From Paralvinella palmiformis (Eukaryota > Annelida > Polychaeta > Terebellida > Alvinellidae): a stretch of 64,000 nt of DNA. Under the pieces are notes generated by a model that saw only the letters and a list, made by a program, of their open reading frames with translations, made no database searches and was not told the origin of the DNA. Positions 25,290-37,409 of this stretch are shown in pieces (positions within the stretch are counted from its first letter, which is position 1; every line of letters starts with the position of its first letter). The stretch is taken from NCBI GenBank assembly GCA_025642065.1, contig JAODUP010000713.1, positions 69,501 to 133,500 on the forward strand, in the 5' to 3' direction. The position numbers were made by a program, and so were the translations under genes.

Positions 25290-25600
25290 TCCCCTTTCAA
25301 GGGAAATTTCCAGAAGTGTATTTAAAAACAAGGACTATTCCAGGAATTCCGAGCAGTTTTCTTCTAAAGGCATATTTAATCACGGCTTTTTGTTCCAAGT
25401 GTATTTTTCTCAGGAAGTATTTATTCCAGGACATTTCCAGACCTAGAAAATGGATTTGTTGCTTTCCAGGGTGTAGGAACCCTGTAAATGCTGAATAATA
25501 TCCAAACGTTATAAATACCAAGTGGTTGCATAGCCGAGCATTGGAACAGTGTTCACTAGTGCTAAAGTTCCAAGCACTCAATGGGCTAACTCCCAAACCC
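25290..25600. repeat. Unclassified repeat with self-complementary parts
   Basis: Its right end (25529-25600, AAGTGGTTGCATAGCCGAGC) resembles the left end of the element at 38063-38642 (AAGTGGTTACGTATCTGAGC). The left part contains several short inverted GGAATTCC/TTCCAGG motifs. It is probably a truncated relative of that element. Confidence 0.4.
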
Positions 25601-27041
25601 ATTCTGTTTTTTTAAATATTGCGGCCGAGCATAATACACTTTTATTTGGTCTAAAGTTAGGTAGAGACTTTCAACATCTATGAAGATGTTCAAACAAGAA
25701 TAAATGAGATCGCATCACCTTTGGCCAACTATATCTACATGATTGTAACACGTTAACTCGGATCTTTTTATATCTGTGTCTGAGCATTTGAAACAAGCCA
25801 AATTAGGTGCCTGCGCACTCAGCTCTTTTACAGCAGCACACACAGTTCAGTGTCTGAACACTAGATAAATGCACATTTGGTGCTGACCTTTAGTGCCAAT
25901 AAAAACGGTTTCAATTCTCGGCCAAGCAACCTCTTGGTTAAAAGATCTTACAACAAATCAGTAGTTTTGTATACATTTGTACTACAACAACAGCAAGCAA
26001 TACTGGTAAATTGATGTTATCCTTATTGTACTGAATGATCTTGAATGAAACAATAACTTTTATCACATACAATACATTACGTGGTCTGCATTATTCACTT
26101 CAAACTGTTCCACACATCATCAAATTCAGCACAAGATGGTTGAACGAAAGCCCACATTCGTTAGGGGAGATATGCCCGACAGTGGGGTGGGGAGATTTCC
26201 GGTACAATATCTGGTCACACAACCTTTTATTTATTCATAAATATTGATTTAAAAATGTCAACAAATTAGTTATTCTTGATATTCAATATTGATGGTTTTA
26301 ACAAATAAATAGTGGTTTTACATTTATGTGTAATCCACTGATCTACAACGTAAATACGTGGTCAGAACTCGCATGCAGTTTCCTTTTTGAAACCAAATTT
26401 GAAGATCCAAAACAAGACCGAGTTGTGCTTTATGTGAATTGTTAGTCGACTCCGAAAAACTATTGAAAATACTACTTCAATTAAGAGAATCTATATCTGA
26501 AACAAACTTGTAAGATGTATGATATCTATCTATTGTTAATCAATCCTGGCATGTATGTAGTTGAACGAAAAATGCTTCATGAACAATTTATTCCACTAGA
26601 CAATCCATAAAAAAAATATATATAAAATTAATTCCTACCTACCTTATGAATTGTTTTGGACATGTAACCCCAAACCAATTTTTTTAAAGACTGGCCTGAT
26701 TGTATGGAGGTTTAAGGCAGGCGAGTCCTGCTTAATTTAATTTTTTTCTATGGATTTAAATGAATCATAATTTCTGTTGGAAAAACTGAAATCCATTAAA
26801 AATTCTCCGGCCTTAAAAGCAAGTTTCACACAACGAAGTAGTAAGTTCATATCCTGTAATAACAATTTTCAACATCCGACTACTTAAAACACTAAATTGG
26901 TGGCTAATAATGTATTTATTTAACTTTGAATACGATTTTCTGTCATCAGCCACTGTACAATCAGTGATCTGACCTGCACAAAGAACAAAAATCGAACATG
27001 CAAATTGCCAATACATCATCTTATAACAATATATAGAAAAA

Positions 27042-27047
27042 TTTATT
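27042..27047 (-). terminator. Putative BTF3 polyadenylation signal
   Basis: AATAAA on the minus strand, about 190 bases after the BTF3 stop codon. Confidence 0.4.
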
Positions 27048-27234
27048 CCCCTTTCTATACGTTTTATGTAACAAATAGGCCACAAAGCTGGGCATTTTAA
27101 TCTTGATACCATTATGAACTCCAAGCAGTGTCAAACATGTGTAGCTCAAACAAATCTACACTGGGTAAAATGTATAAACAGGTCATTGTCAGCAAAACAA
27201 ATTGATGCAACTGTGACATAAAGAAAGGTTAAGA

Positions 27235-30200
27235 TTACGTCCCTTCATTCTTTGAAGCTTCATCGAAGTTTTCAACCAATTCTGAAAATAACAAGTAGAA
27301 AATGGACATGTAATCTTCGTGTGATTTTTCAAAAAAGTGTAAGACAAATATCACAAAAATAAGCAGTCTGCAAAAAAGAACATCTCGAAGTACATTACCT
27401 GGGACATCATCGTCATCCTCGTCAATATCTGCAGCATCTGGCTTGTTATCAGAATCAACTAAAATAATCAAATTTGTTACATATTGATCAATCAACACAT
27501 TATGTTTTTACAAATATCACAATTCAACCAATAATTTTTCACGTTCTTTCTAAGGGAGACAAAGAACAAGATGTCACAAGTTCTTGATTAACATTTCAAC
27601 TAATTGATTCCGAACTAAAATATCCTAAAGATCTCCACAACAGAAAAGATTAGTCACAGTCATTATTATCTATTTTCATTCATTACATCCAGCATTTCTG
27701 CTTTCAGGTAAATGACTATAAAGACTATGGCCCATAATGCATTTATTTCATCCACTCTATATTGGCAGACACATCAAACCCATTTAATTGCAGGATTTCC
27801 CACTGTAATATCGTGAACCAGGAATGATTCTTGAGTTCAAATTGAAATGAACATGTTTCATAAAGGAACAATTCATCTTCATTTCAAAGTTTAAGAACTA
27901 AAATAAATATGCTTCCATGAATTATTAAATGATAAACATAAATATGAACATGTCAGACACAGACCAAGGTTGGCTAAACCAGAGGATCTGTGACTTGACT
28001 TCATCTGGAACAAGATGGGCTACCTGATCCTTGCGGCCACTGAAATCAAAACATTCTCCTTCTATACAATCCGCCCCCCCCCACCCCAATCTAAGATATC
28101 AGTAAAGTTGAGTGATAATTATCACGGGATTTGGGGTTAATTACACAATCCTTGTGTATTTAAATCATATTATCTGAGGGTGAACTATTCCTTTAAGTGA
28201 AGATCTGATAATCTAGATGCATGTCTGTAATTAATATATAACCCATACAAGGAACTTTGCACTCTACATTTCAAATTACAGCCAGGCTAGGCCAAGAAAA
28301 AAGACGAACATACCTCCAGCAGTTACTGATGTAGCCAGCTTCTTTAGGTTTGTTAAACTTTCAGCTCCTAGTTGATTCAATATACCAGGAAGCAAGTCGG
28401 TGATTTCTGTAAGACAGGAATAATTTCACATAGAAGAACAATAACAGAATGTGAACACAAAGTTTTGTCCTACAAATGTGATACTTGTGCTAATACATTA
28501 CAAAACAGGTTTGAAATCTACTTGCGTTTTGTTTCAGCCTGTCCATTAATGGCAAATGTGTTTGACTGAAGAGAAGCCTGGACCTTGGGATTAGTAAAAT
28601 GTATTACCTGCCCGTCATCTTTTATCATATTAACCTGAAAGAACAGAACTAATTATTATACAAATAAATGTTTTACCCGAAGGGACTGATCACACAGATT
28701 AATTCAACTATTTGTGTTTTATCACACTTGTAAAGTTAAATATTTTCATCCAACTAAATACAATTACAGCAATTATTACAAAAGTATCCCTGAATTTCTC
28801 CTAAAGATAGACACACCATATAATTATGGTAGTTTGTGATGAATTACAACAGATGGTAACTAAAGAGAATTAGCCAAGTGTTGCTTCAGTGCAACTAGCT
28901 CATTCGTACCAAGCTAGTCTACAACTAGAATGAGATCATGTTTTACAGCCACTTTTGTGCACATGGACGACCTCCAGTGGTAACGAAGCGCAGTCAAGGA
29001 TGAAACGACCTTCAGATATGGCCATGCAGAGATTCGAACAAAGTGGTAGTGATCTATGGTCCAGCATGCTACTGCTAGACCATGGGCGCACCCTTGTTAT
29101 AACTAGGTAGAAACCTAAATAAAACTTCATACACCCCACAGCTTGAAAATGGCTAACTACAACCCAGCTGCACTACAGCACCATTTAGCACTCTTTCCAA
29201 TAAGATTCCTCATTGGCCCAGAGAGTACAGTTTAATTTCTGGCATTAAAATATAACTCCAAATACACCAAAACTGCAGTTAAATATATGTAAGTGTTCAT
29301 ACTTTTTCACATTAAATAATGTACTCGTTCACCGATATAAGTAAATTAATCCTCATTATTAAAGAAGCTAATTCCAGCAAAAATGCAATAGCCCTGTTAT
29401 CTTATTGTCCTTGCAGTGATCATCAAAAAAAGCTGAGGGATATTTTTATTCTAAGAAATACAAAGTAACAGCAATCCACCCACAAACTAAATGACATAAA
29501 AAAGCAATCTAAACTATATTTGTCATAATCATGGATCACTGTTTTAACTAGACAAATAATAACTGCCCAGATTGAGTTGTGGGTGGGTTACTAGTTAAAT
29601 TTTCTGGCCATAACAAAAATTAAGTCCTACTGTAGGAAACATGATCTCAGAAAGCTTTTGAAAATATCAAATTTGCAAATGTTTCCTAGAATAAGAGTAC
29701 ATGAATAGCCACAATATAATTTCTGACAAAGCCCTCTCATATCTTTCAAATATCTTCACTGTGGCCTTGATCAGTCCTGTTGAGCTTGAATACATACATG
29801 GAGTATTCATGTGGTATAAAGATCATCACATCAAGGCAAAATCAGCATGTTTAACCCTTTAAAACCCACAAGGTCGGGTACAAGATTTGCCTCTGGAACC
29901 AGTTTTTCCCATATTTAAATTTGTTATAGGGCACTGCAACATATTGCTTAATAAGGACTTAATGGTAGTAAACAGACCCATAAAAGTATGCATTTTCTGA
30001 AAGCTTGATAAATAAACTTTTCAATTAAATTGATTTTATTTATAAAAATACAAACAGGTATGTGAAATATGAAATAGAAAAAACATTAATTAATATTTTA
30101 ATTTTTTTTTAAATGTTCAATTTAAAAACAGTCTACTAATCTAAATATTCACTCTACAAAGTTGAACTACTATCTATATTATCTACAAATGTCAATGTTT

Positions 30201-33200
30201 ATAACAAGGCAAGTTTTAAACTGATATATTAGGAAAAGGTATGAAAAATAATAAAAATAAGTTTATATAAAAAACGGAAAGAAAATAATCATATTTCTAT
30301 ACTAATAACAACTTATCTATCTAACTAAAGTGAATGTGAACACTACTACTATTACTACTCAAATCTAATCTAACCAACTGCTAACACTACAATGTTTTCT
30401 CTTCCTTGCTGGTGCTGAGCTGGCTTTCTGCAGGTCATCATCGTATGTGTAGTCGGACATGTAGTGGTATCAGTGAAAACAAGGCACAGGACACATTCTC
30501 ACTTTACAAACACCACATGCATATAAAGTGTCCACTCTTCTTGTGTGAACAGCACACTTTAATTGGGTTTCATGTTTTATTAAAGAATGTTCAAGTTCCC
30601 GGTTGAGACGAATGTCTGTTGCTGGTCGTGAACTGGAAGCATGATGTTTGCGAATAAATGAGCGCCCAGCAACCAACCCATCAATCAGTTCAAGGAAGAA
30701 CCCAAACTGGTTGTTGCTCTTTCCAGGATTCATCTCTTTGTGTAGGAGGTAAGCCTGCACACCAGATAACTGCAATATGTGAAAGAACACCTGCAAATAC
30801 CATGTCAGCGATTTCATGTGACGACGATATGAGGACACCGGTGATTTGCCAAACCACACCCCCCATGAAACTGTTATACAGCTCAATGGCACTTGGCTTA
30901 TTGATAATTATCAGGGCACCTTTTCTGTCTCTTCTTCTGACAGCACCATCACCCAAATAGCCAGGAACATTACATAATACATTAACAGCATACGTCCTTT
31001 CATTCTTTTCAGACTGTCACCACGCTTGAGGCTTTTTACAACTGCACAGGTCTTCTTTGCATCCTTTGGCAGTCCTAATCTGTTTTGAGTTACAGTGCCC
31101 CAGCTCAGGGTGTTTTGCTCCTCTAATTTTGTCATCAGTTCGATGCTGGTATAATAATTATCAGTGAAAAACCGATGTCCTTTGTTCAAATAATGTTTAC
31201 CAACATCAAGAACTATTTGTGTTGTTTTAGAGACAGCAGTCTTCACACGTTTACCAACATAAGGGAGTAAGTTTAACACATAGCCAGTGTGTGATTCCAC
31301 AATCGTGAACAGTTTGATCCCATTTGACAGGCTTCGATTTTATGTATTGTTTGATACCCAACCGCCCCTTGAATTTCAACATTGTTTCATCAATGGACAA
31401 TTCTCGTCTTGGATGATAGGCAGCCCTAAAACGCTTGTTGATGTAGTCCAAGATATTCTGCACTTTCCACAATTTATTTTCCTTGTTGATGGATGAATCT
31501 TCATTGTTGACGAAGTGCAGATATCTCAAAATCTGAAGGAATCTGTTCCTGGGCATGGTTACGCTGAATCCAGGAGTCTGCGTCAGATTATGTGTCGACC
31601 AGTATTCACCCAAACGTCCCTGTTTTTGTACAAGTCCCATCGTCAATAACAGACCCAACCAGGTCTTCAGTTCAGGAACTGTCACTTCATACCACTCGGA
31701 ATGTTTTCTTCCTTTTTTAGGCTCCTGTTGACGACACTGACCAGCATATCGGTTGGTTTCCCCAACAATTAGACGGAACAAGTAGTCTGTGAAGAATATT
31801 CCGAACAGTTGTTCCGCATACATTTTACTGCAATCTTCAGCATTGTCAACACCAACACTAGCTTCGTTAATAAACGGAATGTCTGGATAATCTGTCAGAT
31901 TATCCGTCCAGTCACATTCATGTGGCGCTACAGGCATTGTTTCATCATCCGAACTACTGTCACCGCTTTCGCTATTAGATCTATCCAGGTCGGAGATCGA
32001 AAAATCATCGTCACTTTCTCTATCAAAGGCCCGTCGACGATCCTGCACCAGTTTCTCAGCTATTTTTACATCAAACGAGTCAAAACCCCCAAATTCTTCT
32101 TCACTATCCGTATCGAACGCAAAATCAAATGACAGATCACTCGTGCTGGTTGATGCGGCCGTTTTGATACTTACGGAACAGTAAAAAATCGTAACGGGTG
32201 CAATTAAAAATTCACGAAACCAACACAATACAAAACATTGACTAAAGATGGCTGACAATTTTACACTGCACATGCAAGCCTCTTTCTGGAAAAAAAATGT
32301 CCGCGTTTGCTAGAACGCTGATTGGACCGTATTTATTAAGCAAATGAGGGATACATATATATACGTATACGGGCCGCAATGACATTTAAGGGTAGTATGT
32401 ATATATATGTGTTCGGGTCTGAATGGATTAACTGGAAGTTAACCTAAAGATGCTCAACCCCTTCAATACATGGGCCAGACATGGGGTCAATTCAATGCCT
32501 GAATTGATGGTCAATTCCAAAATTGGAATTAATTATTTAAATCCTACAAACAAATCAAATTATCTTTTTTTTCCAAATATTAATTTACCTTATTTCTCAC
32601 ATGACAATCTAACTTGGACTACTTACCCCAAGTAGCTTATATTCCAAGTAGGTACTCGGAGTACCTACTCATGGTAAAAAGTAGTATGTAAAAAAAGGAA
32701 CTGGAATTGATGCATTTGATTCAGCATTGGAATTGAACCCATGTCTGACATGGGATATTATTTACTGCCAGTTTTTTAAGGTACTCTATAGTTTCTTGTC
32801 ATCTGTTGTTGCTCTTCTGTGAATAACTTTCTTATTAGTTAAACATTCAGGGTTTACAAAAGAAGTAAACTGACACGATCAGTAACCACTATTTTAACCA
32901 GACAAATATTAACTGATGAGGTTAAGTTATGGATGGGTTACTACAAAGACAAATCTTATCTTAATAGTTAAATTTTACAGGCCATAACAAAAATTCAGTC
33001 CTACTGTAGAGAACATGATCTTAGAAAGCATTTGAAAAAGTCAAAATTTTAAATGTTTCCCAGTGGAAAAGTCACTGAACACAAAAAAAGTATACGAATG
33101 ACCATAATTTAATTTCTGACTCAAAACCTTCTCATATCTTTCAAATATATTCAATGTAGCCATGATCAGTCCTGTTGAGCTTGAATACATACATGGTGTA

Positions 33201-33756
33201 TTCATGTGGTATAGAAATCATCACATCAAGGCAAAATCAGCATCATGATATTTAACTCAATGATCACCTAAAGATGCTCACCTCTTCAATACCTGGGATA
33301 TTATTTACTGCCAGTTTTTTCAGGGTACTCTGTAGTTTCTTGTCATCTGTTGTTGCTGTTCTATGAATAACTTTCTTCTTTCTTCTTGCTGTACCCTGAA
33401 AAATGTCAAAGACATTAAAATCAGACCTATCTTACAAGATTATACAAACAAGCCAAGATATACAACACACACCTGCACAATATATTTCTTATATGTTTTC
33501 CTTACAAATCCAAAACAAAATGTCACACATCATGACCTTTAACATTGTGTATGCCACTGCAGATCAGTCCTGTTGAGCTTGAATGCACTCACTAGATTAT
33601 CATGGTTTTATTTTGGTTCATCATATCTAACAGTGGGTTTTTGTAAAACACAATAACTACCTAATTACATGTGACCATGAATGAATAATACACACACAGT
33701 ACCTTTCCTCCAATGCGGACTTGGGCTTGGAGTTGCTTCAACTTCTCTTGATTCAT
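27235..33756 (-). CDS. BTF3: Basic transcription factor 3 / NAC beta subunit (6 coding exons, 158 aa)
   Basis: Coding exons on the minus strand: 33756-33703, 33395-33282, 28634-28526, 28406-28314, 27458-27399, 27281-27235. The sum is 477 nt or 158 residues, close to the short human form (about 162). The start [18 protein letters not shown] is the family hallmark and includes the ribosome-binding region. GTARRKKK, the NAC core ([32 protein letters not shown]) and the acidic tail ([20 protein letters not shown]) follow in the usual order. With NAC alpha the protein binds the ribosome exit tunnel and shields nascent chains in the cytosol. A non-coding first exon lies near 36797-36895. The donor of the exon ending at 28526 is GC, not GT; all others are GT-AG. 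The 4.6-kb intron between the second and third coding exons is swollen by a tandem duplication and a piggyBac element. Confidence 0.97.
27864..28192. mobile_element. TTAA-flanked miniature element, copy 2
   Basis: The left end AGGAACAATTCATCTTCA and the following ~70 bases match copy 1 at 18391. The right end, read inward, is AGGAATAGTTCACCCTCA and abuts TTAA at 28193-28196. The left target has decayed to ATAA (27860-27863). It lies in the BTF3 intron between exons 28314-28406 and 27399-27458. A poly-C tract occurs inside at about 28075. Confidence 0.65.
28943..29094 (-). mobile_element. tRNA-derived SINE, family A, minus strand
   Basis: Read on the minus strand, it starts GTGCGCCCATGGTCTAGC, has a box B-like TTTGTTCGAATCTC and ends with GTGCACAAAAGTGGCTG. 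It is the best-preserved member of family A and lies in the long BTF3 intron. It has no tRNA cloverleaf beyond the head, so it is not a tRNA gene. Confidence 0.8.
29521..29850. repeat. Left part of a duplicated BTF3 intron segment
   Basis: This aligns with 32870-33235, the sequence just downstream of the true BTF3 exon 2 on its own strand. Shared stretches include GGCCATAACAAAAATT(A/C)AGTCC, CTCATATCTTTCAAATAT and GATCAGTCCTGTTGAGCTTG. The duplicate was later split by the piggyBac element and continues at 32432-32830. Confidence 0.9.
29855..32427 (-). mobile_element. piggyBac-type DNA transposon (2.57 kb) inserted at TTAA
   Basis: TTAA lies on both sides (29851-29854 and 32428-32431). The ends are imperfect inverted repeats: CCCTTTAAAACCC on the left and, read inward from the right, TCCATTCAGACCC. 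The interior is filled by a broken transposase on the minus strand. The insertion splits a duplicated copy of the BTF3 exon 2 region, so it is younger than that duplication. Confidence 0.88.
30365..32273 (-). pseudogene. piggyBac transposase, inactivated (PGBD4-like)
   Basis: Reading the minus strand gives an acidic N-terminus, then the family's DDE_Tnp_1_7 domain: [14 protein letters not shown], the first catalytic Asp in [14 protein letters not shown], the second in [13 protein letters not shown], and [10 protein letters not shown] near the third. A Cys-rich C-terminus ([15 protein letters not shown]) follows, as in piggyBac zinc-binding tails, and the frame ends at the TAG at 30365. It is broken: a one-base loss near 31318 (after KPVKW), a second frame change near 30960-31020, and a third near 30850, where the Asp expected after MGGV is missing. 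It therefore cannot encode an active enzyme. The start codon is uncertain. Confidence 0.92.
32432..32830 (-). pseudogene. Duplicated BTF3 exon 2 (pseudo-exon) split by a hAT element
   Basis: 32452-32475 and 32748-32822 together copy the true exon 33282-33395 (GTARRKKK...GIEE), including the stretch coding for the TTDDKK motif region. The copy has substitutions, has lost the intact acceptor side (CTTTCTTATTAG in place of the real CTTTCTTCTTTC) and carries a miniature transposon within the coding part. It is not usable as an exon. Confidence 0.88.
32476..32747. mobile_element. Non-autonomous hAT-type element, copy 2 (272 bp)
   Basis: The ends are CAGACATGGGGTCAATTC on the left and, read inward, CAGACATGGGTTCAATTC on the right. 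The flanking 8-bp target copies are ACATGGGC (32468-32475) and ACATGGGA (32748-32755). It shares with copy 1 (6305-7659) the same ends and an internal 37-bp block holding the palindrome GTAGGTACTCGGAGTACC. It is probably close to the unexpanded form of the family. Confidence 0.88.
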
Positions 33757-34160
33757 TTTACAAACAGCTAAAATACAGAATAAAATATAGCTGAAACATT
33801 CCTAAACTTAACTACAATGATAACATGCACTCAAGAGACTATTCTTGTATGGCTGACAGTTTATAAAATTATCACAATGGTGCATGAACAAAACCTAATA
33901 ACAAAATACCACTGAAATAAAAATATATAGACAACATATTTAATTTACACTATATTTTTATTACAAACAAACTGGAAATATTATTAATCCACATCATTAT
34001 CCATTTTCATCTCATACAGCGATAAAATCCCTTCAGATCTTTGGGAACAGAGATAACTAAGTGAGTTGGTTTATTTAATATGACATATGACATATGAGGG
34101 AAGAGAATTTACACGTTTACCAATGCCTACCCAACACCGTTTGACTAAACTCCATTCTGT

Positions 34161-34340
34161 AATGATGATTGACTTTTTACGCCACTTTTGTGCATATGGT
34201 AGGCTAAACAGTGCAAGCAACCTCCAAAGGTAATGAAGCAAAGTTAAAGATGTAACACCTGTAGCTATGCCTACTCAAGATTCGAACCCAGGTGGTAGTG
34301 ATTCATGATCAAATGGACTACCAGTTAGACCTTGAAGGCC
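34161..34340 (-). mobile_element. tRNA-derived SINE, family A, minus strand
   Basis: On the minus strand it starts GGCCTTCAAGGTCTAACTGG, has box B GGGTTCGAATCTTG and ends GCACAAAAGTGGCG followed by AATCATCATT. It lies in the intron between the non-coding first exon and the first coding exon of BTF3. Confidence 0.8.
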
Positions 34341-36377
34341 CCCCTCTCCCGAAAAACCTAACTATTTGCAGATTAAGGAGTGTGAGAGCATCGGGGTCAG
34401 TTTTGACTGCAAATGCATACATGAAACTGGAGACACTTTTAAGCAGGTGGAGACAACATGGAATATCATCATGATCACTGTCTGATTCTGTTGCTGAAAG
34501 TTTCAAACTTGAAGAAACAGCAACCTTAATTTTGAGACACCACTTGATGGGTAAATGTTAACACTCAATCTTACTACTGAACTCTCAACCACACCCAATA
34601 CACTCTGCTTTAGTACCATCCAATTTTTGTAAATAACTTCCTCACAGGATCAGTAAGTCTATCACCCATAAAGGCACAGCTCACACTCAGTAATATGATT
34701 TTAATGTTTATAGAAATAAGTTAATAATCCAAAATAATAATCACAAACTATCTGGTATCGTAGATATAAGGAAATAATTATAATTACAGTGGGGCAGAAA
34801 TAAACTGTTCAGCCTATTGGGTATATTACGATAGTCCACATATTTATTTATTTTCATAACTACATATTATTTCTTATACGAATTACTGAGATCATTAAAT
34901 AATCAATTTAATCCAAAAAATATGCTTTTGGGGGAAATCATTGCTTTTAAAACCCTGTTACCCAATGTGTCAAGTAGCTGAACAAAGCTAGAATTATATA
35001 TTCCATTGGAGCTCAACAGCATATTAAACTAAACAAGATCATAGAGACAGGTTCATCTGTTCAATAATCATTATGAATCACCCGTCTTCACCCGTAAAAT
35101 AATTATAATTACTCATATATCAACTCACACCTACTATTTGTATTTTTTTAAAGAAACATTACTCTGTTAGAGAGAACTTGCAGGTGATTGCACAAGTACA
35201 GTAAGATGAATCACATCTCACAATAATGTTACAAAGACCCCACCCTCACAAAATGACTGGGAATGAGAATTTTATTTATACCAAGCTTGTATCATAATGA
35301 TGTCATAGATTTTAAAATAGGAATAAACATCCATTTAATGGTCAATACAGTCACTGCCTCAGATTAGATTTCCAGGATGCGAATAAGAGGCTATATGGTG
35401 GCATTATCACAATTGAAGACAGAACAAAATATATTGATTAACTTTCCCAAATAATGCAACGCTGTGCTTATTCTTACATTCTTAAATGAAGAAAAGGGCC
35501 CAGAAAATAGACACTTTACATCACCCCTTCCACTAAACTATTACTGTTGATTATATTAAAGCCACAAATAAAATAACTGATTTAATGGGAAAGGTACATA
35601 ATTGGATAAAGTATATCATTAGCAGGTGCCATTTTATCAAATATCCTGCCACAAGCAGGATTAAGCATCCTACTTGTCATCCAATTGCTAAATACATCAG
35701 CTAAGTTACCCCACCATACAAGCAACAAAACAAATTAAGACATGTTCAACCAAATACAGAACATATAAATTGGATTAGGTGACCAGCAAACTTAGCAATG
35801 CACGACAACTAATGTTACGAGTACCTATATTTATGCATTAATAGTAGAATACCTAAAATACTGGATTATGATGAATTGTTAGAAATTTTCACAGTAGTAT
35901 GGCCCAATAGATTAAACATCAGTTGCGTGACCCAAGCAAAATCCAGGATAAACTGATAAAACCCACTGTGCTGAGTGAAATAAGTTTAAACCTGGTGATT
36001 CCTCCAAAACATCAATGCCTTCATACCATTTACTATCAGCAGACTGGTATTACTGTTGTTTCAGTATAGACAGGCATAAAAAAACACTTGAATGATTAGT
36101 ATCCAGCAGAGCTGTCAGATTATTAATGTCAGGCTAGGTTAAAAGTACATGTCATAGACAGTAAGTACCAAGGATATACATGAACCAGATTTCAAGTATC
36201 TAGTCCAGACAAGTATATTTATATTAAGCCTTAAGAGGCGAACATTTATTCTGACAATTCACAAATAAATTTGTTACACTCACTTGTCTTGCGACAAATC
36301 AAACAAGTGAGTAAAACAAGTCAAGTGGTAGTTCTATTTGACAGAGGCAACTCCATAGAGAAATATCCAAAGAAAAA

Positions 36378-36454
36378 GGTATCAGTTGGATTCAAACCCA
36401 CAGCCACGAGGTCTTTAGACAAAGTTTAGTGCATTACTCTATCGGGATGCCCTC
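36378..36454 (-). mobile_element. tRNA-like SINE fragment
   Basis: The minus strand reads GGCATCCCGATAGAGTAATG at the head and has a box B-like GGGTTTGAATCC. No complete cloverleaf and no body can be recognised. Confidence 0.4.
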
Positions 36455-36796
36455 ATAAGTCTGGTAGTCTATCAACTTATCAAGACAATAGAATAATTTT
36501 AGACCATCATGATCATGCGACATGTCCATGGTGCGACGATGAAACATAGACCTACTCCTAGGACACATTTCTTGGATACTGTCTAGTGTCGAATCGTGTC
36601 TCGGGCGATGGGAAATAATACCAATTGTCAAGTCATGCATCTAAATCTGTATCTATCTTCTGCCGATCTAGTCTTATAGAAATAAAACACGTCCGACAAT
36701 AAAATGATAAACGCACACGTTTTCTTATTTTATATCACTATCAAGAATAAAATCGATATTATATAATAACTGTAAAATAACAAATGCAAAAACTAC

Positions 36797-36895
36797 CTGT
36801 GTTATTCTTAGATGAGTATGGTTGTTTGGAGAGAACGAGCTGAAACACTCAGCCCAATAAACCCACGAGGTGCAGAAAATGGCCACCGGAAGAGA
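36797..36895 (-). promoter_or_regulatory. BTF3: Non-coding first exon of BTF3 with a possible 5' oligopyrimidine start
   Basis: On the minus strand a donor (ACACAG|GTAGTT) lies at 36797/36796, and the next acceptor is at 33768-33769, ten bases before the BTF3 start codon. The presumed transcription start region reads CTCTTCCGG, a short pyrimidine run like the 5' TOP motif of translation-machinery mRNAs. The exact start is inferred. Confidence 0.5.
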
Positions 36896-37409
36896 GCTAA
36901 AACAAAGTTAGGTTCTTCTATATGTCACTCCAAAAGGTAACAATGTGTCTCACACACAAACACCTTAAATTAGAATTTAATTATTCGAATACCTAATACA
37001 TTTTAATTCGCATAGGATTTTTCTAATAATTATGCGTGCATTACATCGAGTAGTAGTCTATAGAAGTTCAGCCATCACCTCTGGAAATGAAAGTTCATTA
37101 TGATTAATAGTCGCGCCGTGCATTATAGTCTCAAGATACATTCCAGTTGCAATAATTTAATTTACTCAATATAAACCATCACAATATTACCATTTTCTCA
37201 CAAACATTAAATTGTTTCAATAAACAGTTATTGTTTCATTAATTATGGTTAACTGTTGCAATTTTCCAAACTACTATAGTCTCAAACCCTATACGACCAC
37301 ACAACAAAAGTTGGTTAAAGGCGCGAAAGGGAACAAGAGCATTGGATTTACAGTGCAGACGGAGCCATTTTTACTTACTACATTATACTATAACATTATC
37401 AGTTCCACG
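36896..37409. promoter_or_regulatory. Shared divergent promoter region of BTF3 and NASP
   Basis: About 0.5 kb separates the presumed BTF3 start (leftward) from the NASP start codon (rightward). I see no clear TATA box. Two ATTAA/TAATTA-rich stretches are present, and a short GC-rich patch (GGTTAAAGGCGCGAAAGGGA at about 37312) lies near the NASP start. Regulation is inferred from layout only. Confidence 0.5.

Larger units (their letters stand above)
22840..27230. other. Intergenic region between the GNAT-PARP gene and BTF3
   Basis: The two genes converge on this 4.4-kb stretch, one from each side. I found no convincing exon. It contains the repeat copy at 25290-25600 and a G-rich motif at 26163-26200 like the ends of the 5081-5404 element. 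A putative BTF3 polyadenylation signal lies at 27042-27047. The rest is AT-rich and featureless. Confidence 0.6.
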
